In this document: positions 14,124 to 25,199 of the stretch, piece by piece
Position numbering within the stretch: position 1 is the stretch's first letter
How the letters are laid out: the number at the start of each line of letters is the position of its first letter
NCBI GenBank assembly: GCA_011316305.1
Contig: SAUG01000056.1
Span: forward strand, 124,001 to 188,000
Direction of reading: 5' to 3'
DNA length: 64,000 nt
Origin: Rusavskia elegans
Taxonomy: Eukaryota; Ascomycota; Lecanoromycetes; Teloschistales; Teloschistaceae
Notes under the pieces: model-generated
The model's database searches: none
The model's input: only the letters and a program-made list of their open reading frames with translations
What the model was told of the DNA's origin: nothing
Translations under genes and position numbers: made by a program

Positions 14124-14433
14124 TAATTGAATATTAAATAAGATATTTTATCGGTAAAAATCATCTATATTATTTTTTCTAAAAAATATAAATAATCTAA
14201 TGTAATAATCTTTTCTAAAAGCTATTATATCAAACAATTTAAATAATTATAAATCGGATTATATCGAATTTCTATTAGTTTCTTTTTTATAATCCGAATC
14301 GATTTTTAATTCTAATATTGGAAACCGATACGACCTATTCAATAGGTCGGGTTAAACTAAATTACTAAAATTCGGATCGGATTTTCGAAGTATCGATAGA
14401 AATTTATATCGAAGTGGCCAATATAAATCTAAA

Positions 14434-15563
14434 CTATATAAATTGAATTAAATTTAATAAAATCCTTACTAGAATTGATAAATAAAGTAAAACAGAATAT
14501 TTCGAATAGCTAACGTCTTTTATATACATTTATTTCGTAGTATAGAAAACTATTCTTAATAGTATAAAAAAGAGACGAATAGTAGTTAATATTCGAAACT
14601 TTAATTGGTAATTTCGTTCTATTATAAATAGATATTACTACTTTAGTAGGTGAATATCTTTATATTTTGATTATTAATTATATAAAATCATTATTTTAAT
14701 TTAAAATCAAATACTATAATTATTATAAAATTGACTATAATTTTTAATATTAGATAATAATAAATTTTCGTGATATTTATAGAATATAAAAGCTTATTTC
14801 TATAAATATAATGCTAGATTAATAAATTCTTTCGTTCGTTTAAAAGTTTCGTTAAAGTCTATATAAATAATATTGTATTCTTTTTATATATTTCAGAAAA
14901 ATATTTAAAATATCTAGGCTAAATTTTTATTCTATTTCGAAAAAAAATAAATTAGTTTCGTACTTTTTAAACTATTTATAGGATATTCTTCCGTTTGTAT
15001 ATTTAATTAACGCGTTAATATATTAGAAATAACTATTTCAAAGAAAACTGATCCGAAATATCTATAAAATCTAGAAATCTATTTCGAAATAATTAGATAG
15101 CTTCGTTATACGATTATAGAATATATATAGCTTCTACAATCTCTATAAAAAGGAGAATTCTATTTATAAAACTCGAATAAAATTTTAAAAGATTTAAATA
15201 AAAACTTTAATTAATAAAATTAGAAAAATAATTCTATTTTTTTAAAAAAAAGTAAATATTTCGAATATTATAAATAGTTTTTATACTATATATTTCTTTT
15301 TACTATTTTAATTCTAAAATAAAACTCTATATTAATTTGAATATATTAAAATAATTCGGCTCTATAGTAATAAACTACTATTATAAAAGAAATTCTGCTA
15401 AAGATTTTCTTTCTACTAAAATATAGCTAATAATATTTTTAAATAATTATTTAAATAGCGTTAAATAAAACTAATTATCTATCGAATTTAAAATTACCGA
15501 AATCGTTTAAATAATAATAAAAATTTATTACTTTGTTAAATTTTTTTAAGGTTATTAGTAATT
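14434..15563. other. RIP-mutated DNA, possibly transposon coding remnant
   Basis: Plus-strand frames around 14.9-15.5 kb show long runs broken mainly by TAG/TAA, as expected from RIP of CAG/CAA codons. The composition vaguely recalls the C-terminal half of hAT transposases, but no diagnostic motif is legible and no terminal repeats were matched. The tract continues beyond the 0.95-kb element that begins at 15577. Confidence 0.35.
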
Positions 15564-15576
15564 ATATATACTAATT

Positions 15577-16504
15577 CTCTTCTAGAAAGCTTCTATTTGA
15601 AATTACATTAAGTTTTTATATATATATATTTCATCAACGTTATATACGGCAACGCTTGTTGTATTTCACGTATAGTAAAGAAATTTTTATAGCCAAAGGT
15701 ATATTTATCTGGTAAAATTTACAGCGTAGTTAATTATATTAACTATTTCCTTCTTTATTCGATTACGAATCCTCTACTATCCAGTCCTTCCTCGACGTTA
15801 TAAATAATTAGAAGTATCTAATATTTCCGCTATATCTATCTACTATACTACGAAGTAATTATCTATATTTATTATATCGGCTGTATTTATTATATAATCT
15901 GTATCTTAACGTTCTATTAAGTTATTAAAGTACTCTTTAGCCTACCTAGCTTTAAGAGGATTACTAAGTAGTACGCTAGCTACTACGGCTAGAAGCTTTA
16001 CCCGGTTAATTAGGCTAAAGGAGGATAGGAAGGATAGATAGCGCGTTTTAAAGGCGGTAAGAAAGAAATCTAGGTTAAAGTCGAAATAGGTTGCTCTAGC
16101 TATAACGAGGTAGTCGATAACCGCGCGGGTAGATATAGTTATTACGGATATACTACCGTCTGGTTTAGCTTATAACTATAGCTGTTACGGGAGTATATAC
16201 GTACGTAAAGGCTTTTAATAAGTTATAGTATTTACGAGGGGCTTATATTACTAGTAAATAAAGAAGAAACGATAACTGCGAGGTATACTTATCTATAAAA
16301 ATTTCTATATTAAGTTATCGGTAGAAGGATACGTTATATTACTAAGTAAATTTAAATTAAAATTCTATAGAAAGAACCGTTATTTACGTTAACTAAACTA
16401 GGGTACAAGTTCTACTACCGTATATTTAATACTAGTATACCAACGCTTGATTTACTTACCGAACCACTGGTTTACCGGGTACTAAAACCAAAACAAATAA
16501 CTAA
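15577..16504 (+). mobile_element. 0.95-kb family, copy 3
   Basis: Flanked by a perfect 13-bp duplication ATATATACTAATT (15564-15576 and 16505-16517), the cleanest in the family. It is 928 bp long, uninterrupted and among the least mutated copies. The minus strand carries the conserved small frame (about 15.85-16.2 kb) in the same register as the copies at 40.2 and 58.6 kb. Confidence 0.9.
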
Positions 16505-16517
16505 ATATATACTAATT

Positions 16518-17114
16518 AATCGGCGGCAATTTTGAATTTATAAAAGACTAATTTAAAATAATAAATATAGATAAACCTGATTATATTTAATTATATATTA
16601 TAATATCTTTCAAATTTTAATATTAATATATAAAATAAAGTAATTAGAATTATTATCGTTTCTAATCTTTTATTATAATTCGAAACGAATATTTTTTATA
16701 TTCGATTAAAAATAATGAAGGTATCTTAAAGATACCATACGGAAATACTAAAATTAATAATAAAAAAGGCATTTTCTAATAGATTTCGGATATCGTTATA
16801 TCTATATAATATTTAACGCTCGTCGAAATAGTAAACGAATTTGAAAAATATATTGAAAAAAAACTACGCTAATGATAAAAAATAGACTAGAGTTATTATA
16901 ATACTATAAATTTAAAGATTAGATTACAATTTTAAAAATGATTAAAATTATATATTCGATATCAATTTCCGAATATATAAAAAAAAATTCTACTACGTTT
17001 TTAGAAATAAATAATATTGATTCTATATTTTAAATAAATCTATAAACGAAATTATTATCGAAATTTATAATCGATAATATTAAAAATCTTTTTATATATA
17101 TAATAAACTTTATC
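16518..17114. other. RIP-mutated DNA, unassigned
   Basis: AT-rich DNA between two members of the 0.95-kb family. No gene, inverted repeat or motif recognised. Confidence 0.5.
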
Positions 17115-18468
17115 CTTTTATAGAATTTCTATCTGGAATTATAATTGAAATATTTTATATATATAAGTCATTACTGTAGTCTTTATACGGTAATAACAGT
17201 TGTTTTTTATATAGCAAAGAATCTTCGCGGTTAAAAAAAGTAGTTAAATAAAATTTACAGCGTTGATCGTTTTAATTCTATCATATACTCTATATAATTA
17301 CTATTTCTTCTCTATAATTTCTCTCTACTAATTCGAAATACGTACGATTAAAAGCTCTTAATATAGTCTTTATATCTACCTACCAGGCGGTAATGCTAAT
17401 CTTTACTTTTATTACTTCGTCTTCGTCTATAATTATACCCGAACCTAGATAATCTACTAGCCTATCTAGATATCCGACGACTATTAACTTAACTACTAGC
17501 TCGATTACTAGTTCGAATTCTAATAGAATAAAAGCTTCTATTAGAAATTTAATATAGTCGCTAAAATCGTATAGTTCCGGCGGATTCGGAATACGAGGTT
17601 TTAATATCGTAGTTAAACCCGAAGGATTTCGAGATTTAAAATCCGTTATAGTAGATAGATTTAGACTGGCCACTTCGGGTCGGGTTTCCGTCGAACCGTC
17701 GGGAATCCGACTCGATTTTAGCGGGTCGAATCGGTTCGATTAACGAAACGGTCGGGTTCGGGTCGAACCTTGGTTAAACCCGGGTATCTAATACGCCTTT
17801 TTATTTAATTATATAAAAATATAAAATTAATTATATATAGAAATAATATAATTAGGTAATATAATTAATTTAGCTAGAATCTTTCTAGCTAGTGTAGTTA
17901 ATTAATTAGAATATTTTTAAATAAATCGGTATAATTTTTATACTAGAGCTTAGCGCTAAAATCTCGTTTTAGCGGGTCGGATCGGATCGGATTAGCCAAC
18001 CCGGGTTCGAAATCCGATCCGACGGTCAGTCTAGATAGACTAGCGAGAATTCGGTCGATATTATCTAATATTTCGAATTTAGCGGTTATAAATTCTATTT
18101 TATTTAATTAGAAAAATATAATCGTAGTTTATTATTTGTAGAAATTCTATATATATTAGCTGCAGTCTGAACTATTACGGATAATACGTACGTCAGATAC
18201 GAAAATAGATATTAGTAAAAGAAAAAAAAAGAAGCGACTATAAAATATATATATTACAAAAAATCTACTACTATTTTAAACAGGCTATAGAAATTTATAC
18301 TAAAAGTGTATTACGAAATAGATTCGAATTAATTTTATATAATTCTTTAGTTTAAATTAATTAGACTAGGATACTAGTTTTTATTTCGAATTTCTAACGC
18401 TAGCGTACTAATACTAAAGTAAACTGCCTATAGAATCGACGGTTAATCGGATATTAAAAAAACAAATA
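17115..18468 (+). mobile_element. divergent member of the 0.95-kb family, split by a MITE
   Basis: Starts with the family block TCTATCTGGAATTATAATTG and ends with a diverged ACGGTTAATCGGATATTAAA / AACAAATAAA block. Internal blocks (TTTACAGCGTTGATCG, AACGCTAGCGTACTAATAC) differ from the main group beyond what RIP would cause, so this is a separate subfamily. A 372-bp hAT MITE lies at 17662-18033. On the minus strand just left of the MITE an almost unbroken frame (about 17380-17660) aligns by eye with the conserved frame of the main group. Ends are approximate; no clear duplication was found. Confidence 0.7.
17662..18033 (+). mobile_element. hAT MITE, 372 bp
   Basis: Left terminus TAGACTGGCCACTTCGGG, right terminus GATCCGACGGTCAGTCTA. 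Flanks GATAGATT and GATAGACT agree at 7 of 8 bases. The inner left motif TTTCCGTCGAACCGTCGGG is shared with other plus-oriented copies. GC-rich termini surround an AT-rich core containing TAGTTAATTAATTAGAAT. Confidence 0.88.
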
Positions 18469-18893
18469 AAATAATATAATGAAAAAAAAATAAAAAACTC
18501 TATATATAAATTTTTATTTATATTATATATAAAAATAGTAATAAATATATTGATTATTAATGAAAAATTTGGTTGAATTAAATAAAATAGTATAGATTTT
18601 ATAATTTATTTGATTTAATTCTTCCGAAAATATTGTTTTATATTATTATAATAGATTTTATACTCGTATTATCCATAAAACTTCTTATAAAACAATTAAA
18701 TACTAACGATTATATATAAATCCATTTAAAAGATTCTATCAATTTTACAAAAGATATTTATTCTATAGTTAATTAGATAAATTTCGTTATTATTATTTTA
18801 TTCGAAAATAATTAGAAGATTCAACTAGCTATTAATAATAATAAGAAATAGAGGTTTATATTATAGTTAGTTTTATTATCGGGATTTAATAAA
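18469..18893. other. RIP-mutated DNA, unassigned
   Basis: AT-rich spacer between the divergent 0.95-kb member and the duplication of hAT element 2. Nothing recognised. Confidence 0.5.
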
Positions 18894-19222
18894 TAATTTA
18901 ATAGACTGGCTATTTCGATACGAATTTCCGTCGGTATTTCGAAAATCTAATCTAAATTTTAACGAATCGATTCGATTTAATTTACTAAACGATTTAAATC
19001 GGTTTCTAATATTAGAACCGAAAATCGAATCAGATTATAAAATAGAAACTAATAAAAATCCGATATAATCTAAATTATAATTATATTAAATAATCGAATA
19101 TTATAACTTTTATAAATTATTATTATTTTAGATATATTATTTTTTTTAATTTTAATAAATAGTTTAAATAATATAAAATAATAAAATGTTTCATTTAATA
19201 CTAGCTAGTATAATAGCTAGAA

Positions 19223-20160
19223 CTTTTTCGGAGGTTCCTATCTGAAGTTATAGTAAGTTTTTATATATATATATATATATATTTCATTAACGTTATATAC
19301 GGCAACGATTGTTGCATTTACGTACAAAGAAATTTTCACAGCCAAAGTTCGTCAGGCAAGATTTGCAGCGTTAATAACTTCCATTTGATTATTTCTTTCT
19401 TTATTCGCGATTACGAATCCTCTATTAAATAAGTTACGAATCTTCGACGTTATAAATAATTATAAGTTACTAATATTTCCGCTATATCTATCGACTATAA
19501 TACGAAGTTGTTATAAATAGTTATAACTTTATCTATATTTGTCGTATAATCTATATCTAAATACTCTACTAAACTATTAAAATATTCTTTAGCTCGTATA
19601 ACTTTAAAACAGTTATTAGCTATAGAATCCCTAGCTAGTATACTAGCTATTATAGTTAAAAGTTCTATCTAGTCGATTAGATTAAAAGATAATAGAAAGA
19701 TTAGATAGCGCGTTTTAAAGGCGGTAAAAAAAAGATTTTTATTAAAATTAAAATAGATTATTCTAGCTATAACGAAATAATCGACGTATTTGAAGGTAGA
19801 TATAGTTATTATAGATATAAAAAGGTACTATCGTCTAGTTCAGCTGCGGTATAGCTATTACGAGAGTATATACGTATATAGACTGGCCGTTTTATCGGGT
19901 TTCGAATTCGGATTCGTGTTCCGGGTTCGAGTTTCTAACCGTATTAGGAAGGAGACTAACTTTAACTAGTAATTTAGACGCAATAGCCACGTTTATCGCG
20001 AAGTCAGGTCGCTATTTTGGTTCGAAGTGGCCAGTCTATATATTAATTAAATTAGAATATAAATTTCGCTATCGTATATTTAATATTGGTCTACCAACGC
20101 TTGATTTATTTACCGATCCACTAGTTTATCGGATATCAAAACCAAAATCAAATTAACTAA
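19223..20160 (+). mobile_element. 0.95-kb family, copy 5, with a MITE in an internally deleted site
   Basis: Likely flanks ATAATAGCTAGAA (19210-19222) and ATAATAACTATAA (20161-20173), 11 of 13 matching. It carries family blocks including ACGGCAACGATTGTTG and TTCGTCAGGCAAGATTTGC. The stretch between the CGTATATA block and the TATTAATTAAATTAG block is missing and a 160-bp hAT-ended segment lies there. The copy at 58.3-59.0 kb has the same deletion without the segment, so the deletion came first. Confidence 0.78.
19879..20038. mobile_element. very short hAT-ended segment, 160 bp
   Basis: Begins TAGACTGGCCGTTTTATCGG and ends TTCGAAGTGGCCAGTCTA. Both ends fit the hAT family, but the core (GGAAGGAGACTAACTTTAAC and following) is not shared with the other MITEs. 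It retains CpA and TpG and is GC-richer than its host. The flanks TACGTATA and TATATTAA do not form a convincing 8-bp duplication, so it may have arrived by recombination rather than simple insertion. Confidence 0.65.
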
Positions 20161-22172
20161 ATAATAACTATAATCTATATTATCTTTTTCTAGAATAATT
20201 CTAGATTATACATTTTTCTTCCGAATTTTTAAATTATATAGAATTTAATTTATAACTAGTTTATTATTTTTTAATAATATTTTTTAATCTATTATTAGAT
20301 TTTTAATATACTAAAAGTCTTTAATTTCGACTATAGTTTAAGTGAAATTAATTACTATTAGATTAATATCTAAATAATAAAATTATAGTCGTATATATAT
20401 AGTAATGTTATAAAATAATATATTTATTTTCTAAGTAAATAATAATATATATTTTTATAGAATTTTATAGAAATACTAATACTATATTCATTATTCTAAA
20501 AATTTTAGCCGAACTAATTATTTCTATAGTAATCTGTAATAATTTTAAAGATTTTACGATATAATCTAGTAAATAGTACTTTTAGAATTAAAATATCGAA
20601 ATCTTTCTAATATCGATAGATATATCGAAAAGCTATAGTACTAGCTTTATATTTATATATCTATTAATAGGGGTTCAGCGAGATTATTTAAAATATAAAA
20701 TTTTAATATATTACTTTTACCGCTTTCATAGCGGCTTTTTCTTTTTTATATTCGATTTTACTATTTCTAGTTTTTTCTAAACTTTTAAAAATCGGTTTCG
20801 TAATATTTTTATATATTAAAATATCTATTGATATTATTTTATTTTAAATTATATTATTTTCATATACTACTAGTGCGATTATTATATACTATAATTTCGT
20901 TTTTACGATATAATAAATGAAACGACGAATAGTATAATACGATATATATTATATTAGAAATTTATAGTAATAGTTATTCAATTGAAAAAAGTTCAAAAAT
21001 AAAATTTGATTTATTAATATAATTATTAACTAAACAATAAATAGATCTATATATTTCTATAAATTTCTAACGTATTCTGCTATAAATTTCCAAATACTTC
21101 TAGCTACTGTTTTATATAAACTCTTTCTAGTATTAATTTTATTACAAAATTATATTATCTATAATCTAGTAACTTACTATATCTAAATTATAATTACTAT
21201 CTATAAAATCCAAATCGATCGTAAATCGTAAATACGATAGAAAATAATCGGAATCTAAATATCTATTATATAAAAGATAAATTATAGATTATATTACTAT
21301 ATATAAACGCTTTTAAAAACTAAAAGAAATCTATATATAGAAAACTATAGATCTAGATATAAAGGTTTTTTTAGAATAAAACGCTAGAAATAAAGAGACG
21401 AACTATAAAGTTAAGAAAAGATTTTTTAATAATATAATAAATTAATATAGATTATTTTAGATACTAGTTTATATATAATATTTTTCCATAAAACCAAATT
21501 CCGTAATAAAATTCGTTTTAAAAAAGCGGAAGAAACAATATTTATTAACTAAATAAATAAAATACGAAATTAAATAAAGCTATCTAATTTATAATTATTA
21601 ATTTCTAATATAATTTTAAATATACTATAGCAACTAAAATTAGAAATAAAATTGTTTTAATTAAATATATAGTTTTTATCATTAGATTTATTTAATAATA
21701 AACAATCTATTATAGTAATTTTTAAAAAAAAAACTATTAAAATACTAAAATTTCTATAAAAATAGTCGAAGTCTATTACAGAATTTAGCTATAGTAGTAA
21801 TACGGCTAATATAGCTATGGAGTTTCTGTATAAAAAAGAAAACGAAAATACTAATAATATTATCGAAGTAAATAATAAAAACTAGATAGTAGAAAAATCT
21901 TCTACTAAATAAAACAATACTAAATTTGAAAATATTAAAAGTTTAACTAGTAAAACTAGTTTTAATTAGAATGGAAACAAAATTAAAAATAAAAATTAAA
22001 ATAAAGATAGAAATAAAGATATAAAAATGAAAAAAGATATAAAAAAAAACGAAAGTAAAAATCGAAGAAAATAAAAATATAAAGGAAATTATTAAACTAT
22101 CTAACTATTTATCTATATCTAGAAATAATAGATCGAATTAAATATAATATTTCGATATATTACTAGATTATT

Positions 22173-22454
22173 GTTTTATTTATTTTTTTGATATTCGGTT
22201 AACCGTCGGTTTCGTAAGCAATTCACTTTAGTATTGATACGCTAGCGTTGGATATACGGTATAAAAACTAGTACTCCAGTCTATTTAATTCAAAGTAAAA
22301 AACTATATAAAATTGATTCGAATCTGTTTCGTAATACGCTCGTGGCACAATCTTCTATAGTTTATTCAAAATACAACGTAGCAGAATTTTCGTATATATA
22401 TATATTTTACAATCGTTTCTTCTTCGTCTTTTTTCACCAGTACCTACGACCATT
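22173..22454 (-). mobile_element. truncated member of the divergent 0.95-kb subfamily, 282 bp
   Basis: Reverse-oriented. It contains only the ~280 bp next to the A-rich end (in forward sense ...GGTACTGGTGAAAAAAG to CGACGGTTAACCG...AAATAAAAC). Flanks ATTACTAGATTATT (22159-22172) and ATTACTATATTATT (22455-22468) match at 13 of 14. A truncated copy with its own duplication is typical of target-primed reverse transcription. CpA/TpG are well preserved, suggesting that it is young or was too short for RIP. Confidence 0.75.
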
Positions 22455-22688
22455 ATTACTATATTATTAATAAAGGAATAGATTTTATAATATAGAAAAA
22501 AGGGTTTTGACGATTTTAATAGATTGAATACGAATTTTCGGATTTAACTCGGAACCGAATTAGATCGAATTTTAAAATAATCTAATCCGATTCGGTACGG
22601 TATTTAAAAAAGTTAGAACCGATTCGAATCGAATCGAATTAGTTAATTTAGATTCGAAATCCGATCCGACGGCCAGTCTATAATTTAT

Positions 22689-23870
22689 AATAAAAATTTA
22701 CCCTTGAATTATAACAGCGAAGACAAAATCTCTATTTTTCTTTTTATATTTTTTGATTTCTATAATACTAATCTTGTTAATTTAAATATATATCCATTAA
22801 TCTATATTTAATTATATATCGAAACTTTAGTTTGTAGTAGATTCTGCCGAAAGTAATTTATACGAACGTTTAATTTCTAATAATCAAGCGGTATCTATTA
22901 AAGCGAATCTAAGTTTAAATCTTTTAAAAAAACTTAGAGATATAATCTTTCGTATTTAAAAGAAATATAGATTTTTTTCGCTATTAAATTCCAAATAAAA
23001 GTACTAATTTTTAAAAATATATCGGCTTTTTATATATAATTTATCTTTTTATCAATATATTTTAGCTTTACTTTTTTAAATTTAGAATTGATTTTAGCTA
23101 CTAATTTTAAAATTACGTTATATAGTTTTTATTAAATTAATTTAATTATTTTCGAAATAGTTTTAGATTATAAAATAAAAGATAGATTAATAATTTTGTA
23201 AATACGCTAGCTAATCGTTTTATTCTAAATAACTACGAACTATAAATTCTAGTTTTTTTCTAAAACAAATCTAATATCGCGTTTAATAGTTTTAATAATT
23301 ATATCAATTTTTTAAATTATATAAAAATTATATATATATCGAAAAGAAAATCTTTTAGATAATAAAATCTGTTTTTATAAAATTACGAGAATCTTTGAAT
23401 CGTTAGTAAATAATAATCATTTATTTAGAATTTTATTTACTGATTACTAAAATAAAATTTAGAATATTATATAATATATAGCGGATTTTTTTAACAGAAA
23501 ATATTAATAGCGATATAATAGATGTTTATAATAGAGTTTTATATACTATAGTATTTAATACTAGCGATTAAAGAACAATAACAATATTTACTATATTTTA
23601 TTTTATAACACCGGATTTACAATGATAAATTATAATATATAAATCGAAATCTTTCTAAAAATAAATATATACTATAAATTCTAGAAAGTAAAAAAAATTC
23701 TATAAATTGCAATATAGTACGTATAAAAGATTAATATTTAACTTTAATAGATAACGCTAGCTATAATAGAAATTATATATAATTTTAGAATCCCGTTTTC
23801 TATCCTCTATTTGGAAATCATTTCCGTATCGACTATAAATACTATATTCGCAGATTTTCAACTAGAAAAA
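22689..23870. other. RIP-mutated DNA, unassigned
   Basis: AT-rich sequence right of hAT element 2. No open frame, terminal repeat or known motif recognised. Confidence 0.5.
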
Positions 23871-23879
23871 TCTGATTTA

Positions 23880-24640
23880 TTTTTTTTAAAATGAATTGAA
23901 ATATATTTAAGCTGGTGATCCGCATTATATATCGTTATCGAATACTGTTATTGAAAGTAGACGACTTGGAAAATTCTCGAAAAACGACGTTGATTTTTGA
24001 TCAAAATTGCAGAATTATTAGTTTACGATCACTTATCAGCCAATATGTATTTAATTGTTCTAATCTATATTCCGTAAATTATTATACTTCGCGCCAAAAT
24101 AGAAATTTACGATAGCAAAGTCGTCTATAATTTTATACCGCCCGTAATTACCGTATAGAATACTAGAAGAATCCGTATATTTCTCGATATATTTATTATC
24201 TCTATTTTGGAATAATTCGATTCTTATTTTAATTTTAAATAGATAGAAATCCATCCGACTATTGTTATCTTATTGATACTCGTTGGTAATAAAATAGTCT
24301 TTGAATATACTCTGGAGATATCAATATATTTCTGCTCGAAAGATTGTTTAGAAATTATCTATTCGTGGTTGGAACAATTTTTTAATTGAATAAAAATTTT
24401 AGAACTAAAAAGCCCGAAGTCTTTTATTTTTATTTCCTGTGAAAATCCAATGGATTGAAATTGTATAGATATTATTTTAATATTGATCTATTATCTAGCC
24501 GTTGCATTTTCAAATCGGTTTTTCAAACAAGAAAATAGAAAATATTTTAAAGATTTCAATGTTAACTAAATAAAGTTATATTTAATATTATAAACTGAAA
24601 ATAGTATTATAGTACGAAGTTATATTTCATGATACTAGAG
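23880..24640. other. AT-rich spacer that escaped RIP
   Basis: Base composition is as AT-rich as the surroundings, yet CpA and TpG are common (for example GTGGTTGGAACA, CAATGGATTGAAATTG). It therefore looks like naturally AT-rich single-copy DNA. Two overlapping open stretches of about 65 codons on opposite strands are not supported as genes. The gypsy element starts about 65 bp to the right. Confidence 0.55.
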
Positions 24641-24703
24641 ATATAATATCTAGACGCTAGATCTAATCGGATGGAAATTAAAGTATTTAAAATACGAATA
24701 GAA

Positions 24704-25196
24704 TATTATAGGGCTACCTGGAGGTCCTGGTATTTCCAAGGTTTGGTTGGACTTATTAGTATATCTATAAACGGAGGTATAACGGGTAGTTACTTTAAAT
24801 TAATATAAGAATAAGTTAATCTGATTACTAGAATAGTATATAGCGATAACTAATAAATTAAATATAAGCTATAAATACGTCGAGTTCGGGATCTATATAG
24901 ATAAATAAAATCCTCTACTATTTAGGTTACTTATTAATTAAAATAACTAAAATAGCTCTATCTTAGAGTATTTACTTACTAAAACTACTAAAATTAAAAT
25001 ACTTATAGTATCCACTTACTAAAACTACTAAAATAAAGGCGCTTAAAGTATTTATTTACTAAAACTACAAAAATACTTTTTAGTACTAATACTAAAGCCT
25101 TTCTATATATCTCTACCTATCGAAGTATAATAGAAAATCCTACGCTATACTAAATACTACCGCGTTTCCGAAAATATACCGCCTATATTTATAATA
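24704..25196 (-). repeat. gypsy 3' LTR
   Basis: Same 493-bp length as the LTR at 30370-30862. It contains short tandem units of the type TTTACTTACTAAAACTACTAAAAT, seen four to five times between about 24960 and 25080. Differences between the two LTRs are largely C-to-T/G-to-A, so divergence mainly reflects RIP and cannot be used as a clock. Confidence 0.92.
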
Positions 25197-25199
25197 CTA

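Larger units (their letters stand above)
9741..14425 (-). mobile_element. large hAT-type element 1, carrying nested insertions
   Basis: Flanked by a perfect 8-bp duplication AATCTAAA (9733-9740 and 14426-14433), the size typical of hAT transposons. The left end TAGACTGACCGT and the right end GAAGTGGCCAATATA are RIP-altered versions of the family terminus TAGACTGGCC. The left end carries the inner motif that other copies have at their right end, so this copy is inverted relative to the copies at 18.9 and 44.5 kb. Removing the nested 0.95-kb element (12743-14123) leaves about 3.3 kb, enough for a transposase. The interior is so mutated that I could not read the transposase with confidence; a weak trace lies near 12.2-12.5 kb. 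Confidence 0.8.
18902..22680 (+). mobile_element. large hAT-type element 2, carrying nested insertions
   Basis: Termini TAGACTGGCTATTTCG (left) and GATCCGACGGCCAGTCTA (right), with 8-bp flanks TAATTTAA (18894-18901) and TAATTTAT (22681-22688), 7 of 8 matching. A full 0.95-kb element (19223-20160) and a 282-bp member of its divergent subfamily (22173-22454) are inserted. Without them the element is about 2.5 kb, the same as hAT element 4 without its SINE, and the two share internal blocks (for example the stretches near 20.4 and 45.1 kb, and 21.8 and 47.0 kb). The interior should encode a transposase, but RIP stops fill every frame. Confidence 0.82.

Noticed and set aside
17380..17673. 97-codon minus-strand ORF as an independent gene
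   Set aside because: It runs from the 0.95-kb family member into the end of a MITE; its first codons come from the MITE terminus. It is kept only as evidence for the conserved frame of the family.
23915..24254. Two overlapping ~65-codon ORFs on opposite strands
   Set aside because: They overlap in AT-rich spacer, have no recognisable product and no conserved context.
24950..25085. CRISPR-like array (repeats of TTTACTAAAACTACTAAAAT)
   Set aside because: Units are adjacent, degenerate and within an LTR present twice; they are tandem repeats of the LTR in a eukaryote.
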